A DNA stretch of 64,000 nt from Gimesia chilikensis (GTDB taxonomy: Bacteria > Planctomycetota > Planctomycetia > Planctomycetales > Planctomycetaceae), in the NCBI RefSeq assembly GCF_008329715.1, contig NZ_VTSR01000008.1:62001-126000 (forward strand), read 5' to 3'. The notes under the pieces are model-generated. The model worked only from the letters and a program-made list of their open reading frames with translations. It had not been told where the DNA came from and did no database searches. Positions 1 through 8,252 of this stretch are shown here, piece by piece. The position numbers and the translations under genes are program-made. Each line of letters opens with the position of its first letter. The first letter of the stretch is position 1.

Positions 1-1
1 G

Positions 2-247
2 TTCGTCTACCTGCTGTTTCACCTCGCCTGCGATCGGGGCAACCTGAATATCCCCCTGTTCCGCACGCTGGGAACCAACGCTCTGGCCGCCTACATTCTA
101 CATGATCTGGTCATGGAGTCCATCAAACCCTTCGCCACGAAAGACGCTCCCTGGTGGTACGCCTGGGGCAGTTTCCTGCTCTTCTTCTGGATCACCTGGC
201 TGATTGTCCGGCATCTGGAGAAGAACCAGATCCACCTCAAACTCTGA
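2..247 (+). CDS. Membrane acyltransferase-like protein, C-terminal part only
   Basis: This is the last 81 codons of a gene that starts before the window. The reading frame is open from base 2 to the TGA at 245-247. The visible part holds two hydrophobic segments: one around LGTNALAAYILHDLV and one around WGSFLLFFWITWLIV, followed by a short basic tail (RHLEKNQIHLKL). The motif GTNALAAYILHD resembles the C-terminal part of DUF5009/heparan-alpha-glucosaminide N-acetyltransferase-like proteins common in planctomycetes, which are polytopic membrane proteins. Family assignment rests on this short stretch only, so it is tentative; membrane location is clear. It converges on the chemotaxis gene to its right with only 7 bases between the two stop codons. 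Confidence 0.6.
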   Translation, partial: FVYLLFHLACDRGNLNIPLFRTLGTNALAAYILHDLVMESIKPFATKDAPWWYAWGSFLLFFWITWLIVRHLEKNQIHLKL

Positions 248-254
248 GCCGTTT

Positions 255-1499
255 TTATTTCGATCGGATCGTCATCAGGAACTGGTTGACGGCCGCATTC
301 AGACTCTCAGACTGTCGGGCAATATCGTTGGCAGCATTGACCAGGTCACTCGTGGAGAGAAAGGTCTCCGAAGCCGTGGAGGAAACACGTTTGACGGTCT
401 CCGATGTCGAAACCGTTTTGCCAGCGGCGTCTTTGACGTTTTGATGAATCGTCGCAATCGCCTGGCTCTGTTCGGAAATCGACGTCGAAATCGAGTCGCT
501 GATCTCGTCTACTTTACGGATCGTACTGCTCACGGTCGCAATATTCGTCACCGCCTCATGCACCACTTCCTGGATCTGGCGAATGTGCTCGGTAATATGA
601 TTGGTGGCCCGCGCGGTATCCTGTGCCAGGTTTTTCACTTCAGAAGCCACGACCGCAAACCCCGCTCCCGCTTCTCCCGCACGCGCTGCTTCGATTGTCG
701 CGTTCAATGCCAGCAGATTCGTCTGCTTCGCGATATCAGCAATCATCTTGGCGAAGGAACCGATGTCATTCGTCGCTTCCACCAGCCCAGACATGAATTC
801 ACGGGCATGCTCGCTCTCATTGACCGCCTGCTGCACCACCTCCGTAGACTGTTTGACCCGGTCATCGATCTGCTGGATCGACTGATTCAACTGCACCGTC
901 GAATCCGCAACCACATCGACATTCTGTGCGGTCTGGTCGATCGATTCGACGGCCATATTCGTTTCGAGAATCGCCCGTTCGGTCACGGATTTCAAAGACT
1001 GAACCGTGGCGTGCAGCTGTGTCGCGGCTGCGGAAACAATCGTTGATATCCCCTGCACTTCCTGCTCGAATTCATCCGCCATCTCCAGACGTCTGGTTTC
1101 AGCCTGTCGCAGTTCCTCTGCCTGGTACTTCATCTTTTCGCCCGCCTCGTTAATTACTTCAGAAGCATGACGGAATGTACCCCGCATACCTTTCAGCAGC
1201 ACTTTGCGGAAGAATTTTCCATGAGCAGCAGCGTTCAATGAAGCCTTGGACTCGCGTACAAACGCGTCCGTGTAATCCAGCAGCCCGTTAACCGAAACCA
1301 GCGCGCGTCCCAGATCACCGTCCGCATCAATGTGCAACAGACGAACTTCCAGATTCCCTGCCGCTGCAGACTCGCAGACATCCGCCAGCTGTTTGACCCA
1401 GCGACGATAATGTTCCAGTTCCGCACGTTCCTCATGCGTGAGAGGGGACGTAGAACGTTCTTCTCCAGTCGACTGTGCGGCTGCTTCCAGTTTCAGCAT
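255..1499 (-). CDS. Soluble methyl-accepting chemotaxis protein
   Basis: A 414-residue chemoreceptor signalling protein. The C-terminal two thirds is a long coiled coil with the kinase-contacting hairpin tip ([20 protein letters not shown], then [16 protein letters not shown]), which binds CheA/CheW. The N-terminal 120 residues (around [23 protein letters not shown]) look like the HAMP-like linker found in PAS-linked receptors. There is no signal peptide and no membrane segment, so it should be cytoplasmic. The start is supported by a purine-rich site (CGGAGGG) just upstream of the ATG. It lies 38 bases downstream of a same-strand gene encoding an Aer-type PAS domain, and the two together have the parts of one aerotaxis receptor. 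Methylation sites were not assigned. Confidence 0.93.
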   Translation of the reverse strand: MLKLEAAAQSTGEERSTSPLTHEERAELEHYRRWVKQLADVCESAAAGNLEVRLLHIDADGDLGRALVSVNGLLDYTDAFVRESKASLNAAAHGKFFRKVLLKGMRGTFRHASEVINEAGEKMKYQAEELRQAETRRLEMADEFEQEVQGISTIVSAAATQLHATVQSLKSVTERAILETNMAVESIDQTAQNVDVVADSTVQLNQSIQQIDDRVKQSTEVVQQAVNESEHAREFMSGLVEATNDIGSFAKMIADIAKQTNLLALNATIEAARAGEAGAGFAVVASEVKNLAQDTARATNHITEHIRQIQEVVHEAVTNIATVSSTIRKVDEISDSISTSISEQSQAIATIHQNVKDAAGKTVSTSETVKRVSSTASETFLSTSDLVNAANDIARQSESLNAAVNQFLMTIRSK

Positions 1500-1537
1500 G
1501 GGGGTCCCTCCGGGGTCTCAATCTTCTGTCTTAAGAG

Positions 1538-2056
1538 TTACAGGGCAAAGACATACTCATCGTATTCCATCCCGACTGCATCCAGTTGAGACAGCAGTTC
1601 CACGGTTGCATTCTGCATCCCGGTTCGCCAGTCAGAGCTGGCTCCTTCAATCCGCTTCAACGACCGGTAAAGGGGAATCACTTTCTCCAGTGCCTTACGC
1701 TCGGGTACGCGGCGGCTGGAGTGATAGCCACTGATCTGGCCGGACAGATTCCACGTAGGAGTAACATGGGCCAGCACCCAGTAATGGTCGCCGTTCATAC
1801 AAAGATTGACGACATAGGCGAAGATCTCCTCACCCGCCTGAATCGTATCCCACAACAGCTTGAACACACAGCGCGGCATATCCGGATGACGGATCAGATT
1901 GTGAGGCTGCCCCAGCAGTTCTTCCTCGGTGTAACCGGAGATCTCGATAAAGGTCTGATTCGCGTAAGTAATGCGTCCCTTGAGATCCGTCTTGCTGACG
2001 ATAATCTCATGATCTGCAAATGTGCGTTCCTGACCAGTTGGAATCGGGTGTTCCAT
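1538..2056 (-). CDS. Aer-type PAS sensor protein
   Basis: A 172-residue stand-alone PAS protein. Residues about 15-125 closely follow the N-terminal PAS domain of the E. coli aerotaxis receptor Aer: a KTDLKGRITYANQTF start, ISGYTEEELLGQPHN, then IRHPDMPR, and the NGDHYWV strand. In Aer the R-H-x-D cluster is implicated in FAD binding, and it is kept here, so redox sensing through a flavin is likely (inference). After the PAS core comes a short helical tail (LEKVIPLYRSLKRIEG), but no HAMP, membrane or signalling domain. The soluble MCP directly downstream supplies what is missing. The ATG is preceded by AGGGAAGG. A 7-7-7 inverted repeat (GATTGTC/GACAATC) sits 33 bases upstream at 2089-2109. 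Confidence 0.88.
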   Translation of the reverse strand: MEHPIPTGQERTFADHEIIVSKTDLKGRITYANQTFIEISGYTEEELLGQPHNLIRHPDMPRCVFKLLWDTIQAGEEIFAYVVNLCMNGDHYWVLAHVTPTWNLSGQISGYHSSRRVPERKALEKVIPLYRSLKRIEGASSDWRTGMQNATVELLSQLDAVGMEYDEYVFAL

Positions 2057-2483
2057 GTGTGCCTTCCCTGTGCAGCAAACTCAGTAGAGATTGTCCCCAA
2101 TAGACAATCAACTGACGGCGGAGTACACCGCCTGGAGACGGGAGCGCGAACAGACGAGAGACCGGCACTCACCGGAGCATGCGATCGGAGGCTCCCTGAC
2201 ATAGAACACAGTGCCATTTCTGGACACTATGGTCATATATCCCTTTTCGAACCTCTGGCGTTCCGGAAATTACAAAAGAAACCAAACTATTGCGACAGCC
2301 ATTAAAAAAATTCGAGTCACACGCGCAAGGTCGGGGTCCTGATTCCCCCATTAAACATGCGACCACCCCACAGAAGCGGTATAGCCCTCCTGCTGACAGG
2401 GGCTCTCGATCGTAACCGCTCAGATGTACCCTGAAACGCGCGCATAGCGATCGCGGTCTGGTGGGAAAGCTGAAGCTTGAAAA
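2057..2483. other. Intergenic region between purM and the PAS gene
   Basis: These 427 bases carry no convincing gene. The right part is the 3' flank of purM and the left part is the leader of the PAS-MCP pair. The only clear structure is the inverted repeat GATTGTC-7 bases-GACAATC at 2089-2109, 33 bases upstream of the PAS start codon, which could be an operator or a leader hairpin. No U-rich terminator was found after purM. Open frames that cross the region have no ribosome site and no recognisable product. Confidence 0.5.
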
Positions 2484-3560
<1,077 letters not shown>

Positions 3561-3858
3561 AATGTTCAGTCGCTGTAGATAAGGAAGAGTTCAAAATCGC
3601 GTGTCAGATCTGATCCGTCCTGCAGAGCAGACCCACTGCTCACAGCATAGCAATCCCCGCTGGAGATGGAAATCATGCGTATCGGATATTTAAACCCCAT
3701 AACTGGAAAACCCGGACCTGATGGGGATTCTTTCACATTTCTGCTTGAGATGATGCTGACGTTCACTACATCTCATCAGCGCAAGAGCATAAGATTTCCG
3801 ACTGCTGAACAAGAGCTTTTGATGTTTCACAACCAGTCGTCGAAGGGAGTACTCGGGT

Positions 3859-4731
3859 ATGAAGTTAGCCACTTTACACACAGAACAGGGTCCGACCGTT
3901 GTTTCCGTTACCGACCAGGAGGGTCAGTTAACCTTCTACGATGTGCGTGCATTCGACGACACACTGCCCCCCTCATTAAAGGGCGTGCTCAGTCTGGAAG
4001 AGGGGCTCGAACGTGCCTGTAAAGCTGCGAAACAGGCCGTGGAGGCCGACCGACAGATTACCGGTACGCTCTGCGCTCCGATTCCACAACCGGGGAAAGT
4101 CATCTGCATCGGCCTGAACTATCGCGATCACGCCGAGGAAACAGGCATGGCCTTTCCCGATGAACCGGTTTGCTTCAGTAAATTCACGACTTCCGTCACA
4201 GGTCCCGATCAGCCGATTCGTATTCCGGAAGTGGCCAAAGAAGTAGACTACGAAGCCGAACTGGTCGTCGTCATCGGAAAGACATGTCGCAATGCGAACC
4301 TGGACAACGCACTTGAATACGTTGCCGGTTACATGAACGGACACGATGTCTCCGCACGCGACTGGCAGATCGGACGTCCGGGCGGACAATGGCTGTTAGG
4401 TAAAACACCAGACACCTTTGCACCGATCGGTCCCTATCTGGTCACCTCGGATGAAATCGAGGATGCAAACAACCTCTCCATTAAACTGACGTTGAATGGA
4501 GAGGTGATGCAGAATTCCTGTACCGATAAGTTTATCTTCACAATCGAAGAGATTGTGCAGTTCCTGTCTCAGTTTATGACACTGGAACCAGGCGATATTA
4601 TCTTTACCGGGACGCCACCAGGAGTTGGCATGGCACGCAAGCCACCTGTGTATCTCAAACCTGGAGACCAGGTTGATGTAGAGATTCAGGGACTGGGAGT
4701 ACTACGCAATCCTGTGGAAGCGTGGAACTGA
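3859..4731 (+). CDS. Fumarylacetoacetate hydrolase (FAH) family protein
   Basis: A 290-residue member of the FAH family, metal-dependent enzymes that cleave or isomerise beta-dicarbonyl compounds such as acylpyruvates. The catalytic core is seen from residue about 75: ICIGLNYRDHAEETG, then FSKFTTSVTGPDQPIRIP, the metal-binding DYEAELVVVIG (ExE-type ligands), GYMNGHDVSARDWQ, GKTPDTFAPIGPYLV and FTGTPPGVGMARKPP near the end. The N-terminal 70 residues form the usual variable FAH cap. The ATG follows AAGGGAG at 3843-3849. It is divergent from purM across 298 bases. The exact substrate cannot be read from sequence; ureidoglycolate lyase-like and acylpyruvase annotations are both common for this subgroup. 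Confidence 0.9.
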   Translation: MKLATLHTEQGPTVVSVTDQEGQLTFYDVRAFDDTLPPSLKGVLSLEEGLERACKAAKQAVEADRQITGTLCAPIPQPGKVICIGLNYRDHAEETGMAFPDEPVCFSKFTTSVTGPDQPIRIPEVAKEVDYEAELVVVIGKTCRNANLDNALEYVAGYMNGHDVSARDWQIGRPGGQWLLGKTPDTFAPIGPYLVTSDEIEDANNLSIKLTLNGEVMQNSCTDKFIFTIEEIVQFLSQFMTLEPGDIIFTGTPPGVGMARKPPVYLKPGDQVDVEIQGLGVLRNPVEAWN

Positions 4732-4739
4732 TAGTAGAA

Positions 4740-4937
4740 TTACTCAGATGTTGTTACGCGAACAGCTCGCAGACCGCGATCGCTTTTTTCGCTTTCGAAT
4801 TCAACAGTCTGGCCTTCTACCAGTTGATCGAACGTGATTCCGTCCAGTGAAGAGAGATGAAAAAAGATATCCTGTTGACCATCGTTGATGAAGCCAAAAC
4901 CTTTTTCAGTAATTTTTTTGATTGTTCCAGTGGCCAT
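4740..4937 (-). CDS. Cold-shock domain protein (CspA family)
   Basis: A single cold-shock domain that binds single-stranded RNA and DNA. Both nucleic-acid motifs are present: KGFGFI (RNP1) and DIFFHLSSL (RNP2), with the closing GLRAVRV strand. The second in-frame ATG (4935-4937) is chosen because AGAGG sits nine bases before it; that same element abuts the first ATG (4944-4946), which would add only MGY. The product is then 65 residues, close to CspA length. It ends 8 bases after the FAH gene on the opposite strand. The leader is AT-rich and contains a 9-bp hairpin and a 17-base palindrome, which fits the long regulated leaders known for csp genes (inference). Confidence 0.95.
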   Translation of the reverse strand: MATGTIKKITEKGFGFINDGQQDIFFHLSSLDGITFDQLVEGQTVEFESEKSDRGLRAVRVTTSE

Positions 4938-4967
4938 GTAGCCCATCCTCTAACTTAAAAGTCTCTC

Positions 4968-4991
4968 GACAATAAAACGGAGTTTATTGTC
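4968..4991 (-). promoter_or_regulatory. Hairpin in the cold-shock gene leader
   Basis: A perfect inverted repeat GACAATAAA, loop of 6, TTTATTGTC. On the csp mRNA it would form a 9-bp stem about 30 bases before the start codon, upstream of the AGAGG ribosome site. It has no U tract in the csp direction, so it is not a terminator. A role in temperature- or translation-dependent control is inference. Confidence 0.4.
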
Positions 4992-5051
4992 ACTCGTAAT
5001 TGATCACCACTTCAAGAAAACACGTTCGTAAAATAGTGACGCACTGAAAAA

Positions 5052-5068
5052 AATACGCTCAGCGTATT
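5052..5068. promoter_or_regulatory. Perfect 8-1-8 palindrome upstream of the cold-shock gene
   Basis: AATACGCT, a single C, and AGCGTATT form a perfect 17-base palindrome about 115 bases upstream of the csp start codon. Symmetry and size are those of a dimeric repressor site. No regulator can be named, and no matching site was noticed elsewhere in the window. Confidence 0.35.
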
Positions 5069-5574
5069 ATGACGCAAAAATAAGAACAGATATCAGCCCT
5101 GAGTAAACTGGACACTTACTTGAATAAGAATCAAATTCTCAGAACTGAGATTAGTGTGACAAACCCGGAACAAATTAGCAAACTGTTATATCAAAGTTTC
5201 TTATAAAAATTTTGAGAATTCGAAAAACAGTTTCCCCTTTATTTTTGCCAGTTTTTTATGGATTAAATGAAATTAATCTTGACCTTTTTGTATTAATTTG
5301 GCAATCCGCCAGACGCCTCTCAGCGCACTCCTGAACCCTTCCAACGCCCCGCGATTTCGCTATAACCAGCAAACCGGTTGCAGTAAAGCCAGTTTCTCAA
5401 AGCAAGAAAAACCTCAGTTTCTCCCTATTCAAATTGAAAACTGATCTAAAGTTTCTCGATGGCGCTTGAAATCTGGAGGTGCTCATTTTTTAATGTTTCT
5501 AGACAGAATGTCTTCATTGACAGAATGCAAGTGACTCACTTTTTTTGAACAACGAAATCGGAAGGGACAACTCA

Positions 5575-5811
5575 ATGTCTTTCACAAAACTGAGCCGACT
5601 GTTCGTCGTGCCCGCCACCATCAGCATGTCAATCTGGGCCGTAGGTTGCGGCAAGCCTGCTACCGAAGCTCCTGCACCTGCTGAAGAGCCCGCTGCTGAA
5701 GCTCCCACAGGCGAAGCACCTGCTGGCGAAGCTCCTGAAGCTGGTTCCACCACCGGTGGTGCTGGTGCAGAAGTACCAGAAGGTGGCGAAGAAGCCAAGA
5801 AAGAAGGCTGA
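5575..5811 (+). CDS. Small Ala/Glu/Pro-rich putative lipoprotein
   Basis: A 78-residue protein. The ATG at 5575 is preceded by GAAGGGA and opens a signal sequence (MSFTKLSRLFVVPATISMSI) ending in WAVGC, a plausible though not ideal lipobox with Cys as the lipidated residue. The mature part is low in complexity: repeated EAPAGEAP-type units, then a Gly-rich and acidic tail ending EEAKKEG. No catalytic fold is expected; a flexible envelope-anchored linker is more likely. A frame extends upstream to a TTG at 5545, but the ribosome site and signal peptide favour 5575. It is monocistronic, with a strong terminator 60 bases downstream. Planctomycetes encode many such short lipoproteins of unknown role. 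Confidence 0.8.
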   Translation: MSFTKLSRLFVVPATISMSIWAVGCGKPATEAPAPAEEPAAEAPTGEAPAGEAPEAGSTTGGAGAEVPEGGEEAKKEG

Positions 5812-5872
5812 TTCTCATCAGCCGGCCGACCACAGGGTCAGCCACAGGCCTCCGGCCTGATGTAAATTAAAG

Positions 5873-5903
5873 AAACGCCCGTTAATTTAACGGGCGTTTT
5901 TTT
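5873..5903 (+). terminator. Rho-independent terminator of the small lipoprotein gene
   Basis: A perfect stem AAACGCCCGTTA with its complement, a 3-base loop, and a run of seven or more T after it. It ends the transcript of the 5575-5811 gene. The preceding A-run is short, so activity in the reverse direction is less likely. Confidence 0.9.
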
Positions 5904-6070
5904 ATTGGCTGAACACTTTGCAACCCGCGAATTCAAATCACGCATTCTTTGATTCCAAAACGTGCTATTTACCTTATCATCACCTATAATAAACGCCTCT
6001 TCTCCCCGCGGGGAGACCTGTTGACTTTTGAACCCGACTCCATTGCCCGACTGCCTGAAGGAATGAAACC

Positions 6071-6886
6071 GTGAAAACCGCATCTGCTCTCATTGCCGGT
6101 CTGTCTCTCTGCCTGACGCTCTGCCTGCCCGCAACGCTCTCTGCTGAAGAGAAAGCACCGCAGGAAAAATGGATCCCCCTGTTCAACGGGAAAAACCTGG
6201 ATGGCTGGACGGTCAAAATCCGGGGCTATGAACCAGGCGTCAACTATGCAGACACGTTTCGGGTTAAGGACGGGTTACTCACCGTCGACTATGAGCACTA
6301 CGATGACTTCGATGAAAAATTCGGTCACATCTTCTACAAAGACACCTTTTCTCACTACATCATCCGCGTGGAATATCGTTTCATCGGCGACCAGGTCAAA
6401 GGAGGACCGGGCTGGGCATTTCGTAACAGTGGCATCATGGTCCACGGCCAGAGTCCCGAAAGCATGTCCCTCGACCAGCGTTTTCCGGTTTCCATTGAAG
6501 TCCAGCTGCTGGGTGGGAAACCGACAGGCAAACGCAGTACTGCCAACCTCTGCACCCCGGGCACGAACGTCGTCATGGACAACAAACTCTTCATGCCACA
6601 CTGCATCGACTCCTCTTCCAAAACCTATCGGGGTGATCAGTGGGTGACCGTTGACGTCGAAGTCAAAGGCAACAAGATCATCAAACACGTCATTGACGGG
6701 GAAACCGTGCTGTCGTACACCAAGCCCCAACTCGACCCCAAAGACGCCGATGCCCAGAAGCTGATCGAACAGGGCGCCCCGATCATGCTGGATAAAGGAA
6801 CCATTTCCCTGCAGTCGGAAAGTCACCCGGTTCAGTTCCGAAAAGTGGAACTGCTCAATCTCGCCCCCGAAAACAGCAGTAATTGA
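6071..6886 (+). CDS. Secreted DUF1080 (3-keto-disaccharide hydrolase-like) protein
   Basis: A 271-residue exported protein. The start is a GTG at 6071, with AAGGA eight bases before; an ATG at 6063 runs into a stop after three codons. Residues 1-25 are a signal peptide ending near LSAEE. The rest is one DUF1080 domain, a concanavalin-like beta sandwich: the opening WIPLFNGKNLDGWTV, DTFRVKDGLLTVDY, then FRNSGIMVHGQSPESM and the C-terminal ISLQSESHPVQFRKVELL. This domain is greatly expanded in planctomycetes, and some members act on 3-keto-glycosides. The substrate is not readable here. No partner gene is adjacent. Confidence 0.92.
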   Translation: MKTASALIAGLSLCLTLCLPATLSAEEKAPQEKWIPLFNGKNLDGWTVKIRGYEPGVNYADTFRVKDGLLTVDYEHYDDFDEKFGHIFYKDTFSHYIIRVEYRFIGDQVKGGPGWAFRNSGIMVHGQSPESMSLDQRFPVSIEVQLLGGKPTGKRSTANLCTPGTNVVMDNKLFMPHCIDSSSKTYRGDQWVTVDVEVKGNKIIKHVIDGETVLSYTKPQLDPKDADAQKLIEQGAPIMLDKGTISLQSESHPVQFRKVELLNLAPENSSN

Positions 6887-7093
6887 GAACCGGTTTCAGA
6901 AATCTCCGCTGCGAACTCCACGAAGTCAGAGATCTCGTTTCAATCTATATAAATAGACATTTTTCGCCAGATTCACTCTGGTACAAGTGGAGCCATTTAC
7001 GAATACTACCGGTAGTCAAATATTATCAACAACAATTGCTCCCGCCCGGAATTCGGCAGGGGCAGGAAAGACAAGATTGAGAAAGCAGAACCA

Positions 7094-7564
7094 ATGAAGG
7101 GTAGCCAGAAAGTAATCGACGCGTTAAACGATGGCCTGACAATCGAACTCACCGCCATCAACCTGTACTTCATCTCTTCCAAGATGTGCAAAGACTGGGG
7201 TTTTGACAAACTGGCCAAGCACTTCTACGACGAATCCATCGAAGAAATGAAACACGCCGAGCAGGTCATCGACCGCATCCTCTATCTGGATGGCGTTCCG
7301 GAAATCGCCCGCTACGACGTCATTCGCGTGGGTCAGACTGTCGAAGAACAGATCCAGAACAGCCTGGAACTGGAAACCAAAGGGGTCTCAACCTACAACG
7401 AAGCCATCGAACTCTGCCGACAGGAAAAAGACGCCGGCAGCCGGGAATTGATGGATCAGATGGTCGTCGAGTCAGAAGAAAGCATCGACTGGTGCGAATC
7501 ACAGCTGGAACTGATCAAACAGGTCGGCATCCAGAACTACCTGGCCGAGCAGATTCGCGAATAG
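7094..7564 (+). CDS. bfr: Bacterioferritin with incomplete ferroxidase centre
   Basis: A 156-residue four-helix bacterioferritin that aligns without gaps to E. coli Bfr (MKGSQKVID start, IQNYLAEQIRE end). The haem ligand Met52 (EEMKHA) is kept, as are ferroxidase ligands Glu18, Glu51, His54 and Glu94. The two helix-D ligands, Glu127 and His130 in E. coli, are both serine here (the ESEESIDW stretch). Known two-subunit bacterioferritins combine a ferroxidase-active subunit with one that binds haem, so this may be the haem-type partner in a mixed shell (inference). It converges on the bfd-like gene, with 5 bases between the stops, which supports a joint role in iron storage and release. Confidence 0.95.
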   Translation: MKGSQKVIDALNDGLTIELTAINLYFISSKMCKDWGFDKLAKHFYDESIEEMKHAEQVIDRILYLDGVPEIARYDVIRVGQTVEEQIQNSLELETKGVSTYNEAIELCRQEKDAGSRELMDQMVVESEESIDWCESQLELIKQVGIQNYLAEQIRE

Positions 7565-7569
7565 CAGGC

Positions 7570-7857
7570 TTAAACCGGCTGAGCGGCACACAGACAACGT
7601 CGCTTGGACTGCCCACAGTCATCACACAGCCCTGCCAGTAAGTCCTTAATGCGGCAATGGCAGGCTGTGCAGCCTTTACCAGCTCCACAACCGCGGGTCA
7701 CTTCGTGGACGGTCTCTGCCTGGGTCTCAGTAATACACTGCTGGACCTGATCTGGAGTCACTTTCAGACAGTGGCAGAGAAAACGGCGGCGTGGTGCAAC
7801 TTCAGGGGCCGGGGTGGCTCCCACACGCTCGATCTGGCTTCCGGTTACTGTAGACAT
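7570..7857 (-). CDS. bfd: Bfd-like [2Fe-2S] ferredoxin
   Basis: A small iron-sulfur protein of the bacterioferritin-associated ferredoxin family, which reduces Bfr haem to release iron. The four cluster ligands follow the Bfd pattern: CHC near the start, then about 30 residues, then C-T-A-C inside RGCGAGKGCTACHCRIKDLL. Unlike the 64-residue E. coli Bfd it has an N-terminal extension and a second cysteine group at the end (CDDCGQSKRRCLC) that might hold another metal. The ATG at 7857 gives 95 residues; an upstream in-frame ATG at 7887 would add ten, and neither has a strong ribosome site. It faces bfr tail to tail. A consensus promoter and a Fur-like box lie 145-200 bases upstream. Confidence 0.88.
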   Translation of the reverse strand: MSTVTGSQIERVGATPAPEVAPRRRFLCHCLKVTPDQVQQCITETQAETVHEVTRGCGAGKGCTACHCRIKDLLAGLCDDCGQSKRRCLCAAQPV

Positions 7858-8002
7858 CTTACACTTATACCCAGGCGTCTGTCGCATCCATGGTGGCAGA
7901 CGCTTTTTTACGTGGATAGTGATCTTGAAAAACCCGGAGTTCCTCAGGTAGGAAACGGCTGGAACCCCGATCTCAGGCTTGGACCTGGTGGAATGTCGAT
8001 CA

Positions 8003-8017
8003 TGAGACTCAGTCTCA
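8003..8017. promoter_or_regulatory. Fur-like 7-1-7 operator
   Basis: TGAGACT, C, AGTCTCA is a perfect 15-base 7-1-7 palindrome. It matches the classical Fur core (TGATAAT-C-ATTATCA) at 11 of 15 positions, all in the same symmetric layout. It starts ten bases downstream of the -10 box of the bfd promoter, so a bound repressor would cover the transcription start. Iron control of bfd by Fur is well known in other bacteria; the link here is inference from position and symmetry. Confidence 0.65.
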
Positions 8018-8026
8018 ACTAAGATA

Positions 8027-8054
8027 AGTATATCGACCTTCTTTCGGCTGTCAA
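8027..8054 (-). promoter_or_regulatory. Sigma-70 promoter of the bfd-like gene
   Basis: On the minus strand: TTGACA (8049-8054), a 16-base spacer, TATACT (8027-8032). Both boxes are at or within one base of consensus. Transcription would begin near 8020, within or just before the Fur-like palindrome, and run through a leader of about 160 bases. Confidence 0.7.
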
Positions 8055-8190
8055 CTACCGTTTCTACATCTTTTTGACAGTTCAGATAGAAAGAAATCCC
8101 AATTCATGTGCCATTCAGTACACTGAACCAGAACATTTTCTCCTCTAACCCAGCCACAACAGGCACTTAAGTTCTGACATCCAATTGCAA

Positions 8191-8223
8191 AACAAAAACA
8201 GGCCTGCTCTCGCAGACCTGTTT
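8191..8223 (-). terminator. Terminator of the phoR-pst-phoU-phoB operon
   Basis: A 12-bp stem (AAACAGGTCTGC with one G-U pair against GCAGGCCTGTTT), a 4-base loop GAGA and a T-rich tail on the minus strand, 30 bases after the phoB stop. Confidence 0.8.
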
Positions 8224-8252
8224 AATGTCGTTTCAGCCTTCTGCCAAACGAT

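Larger units (their letters stand above)
4938..5574. other. Long AT-rich divergent intergenic region with two inverted repeats
   Basis: About 640 bases between the leftward cold-shock gene and a rightward lipoprotein gene hold no convincing ORF. On the csp side there is a perfect 9-bp stem with a 6-base loop (GACAATAAA/TTTATTGTC, 4968-4991), within 35 bases of the csp start, and a perfect palindrome AATACGCT-C-AGCGTATT (5052-5068). The stretch 5180-5300 is very AT-rich. No sigma-70 promoter was clear enough to place; a TTGACC near 5280 lacks a good -10 partner. Confidence 0.55.
7858..8190. other. Intergenic region between phoB terminator and bfd
   Basis: About 330 bases without a gene. It contains the bfd promoter and Fur-like operator (8003-8054) and about 145 bases of bfd leader. 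From 8055 to 8190 nothing could be recognised. Confidence 0.5.

Noticed and set aside
204-1046. A 280-codon open frame on the plus strand opposite the chemotaxis gene
   Set aside because: Shadow of the MCP gene with Arg-rich composition; the minus-strand frame carries the conserved receptor hairpin.
1586-2305. A 239-codon plus-strand frame over the PAS gene and its leader
   Set aside because: No ribosome site or family; the minus-strand PAS frame is strongly supported.
3561-3858. tRNA or riboswitch before purM or the FAH gene
   Set aside because: No cloverleaf, T-loop or purine-riboswitch core could be found in these 298 bases.
5660-5800. CRISPR-like or tandem DNA repeat in the small lipoprotein gene
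   Set aside because: The repetition comes from Glu-Ala-Pro codons in a coding frame; there are no spacers or constant repeats.
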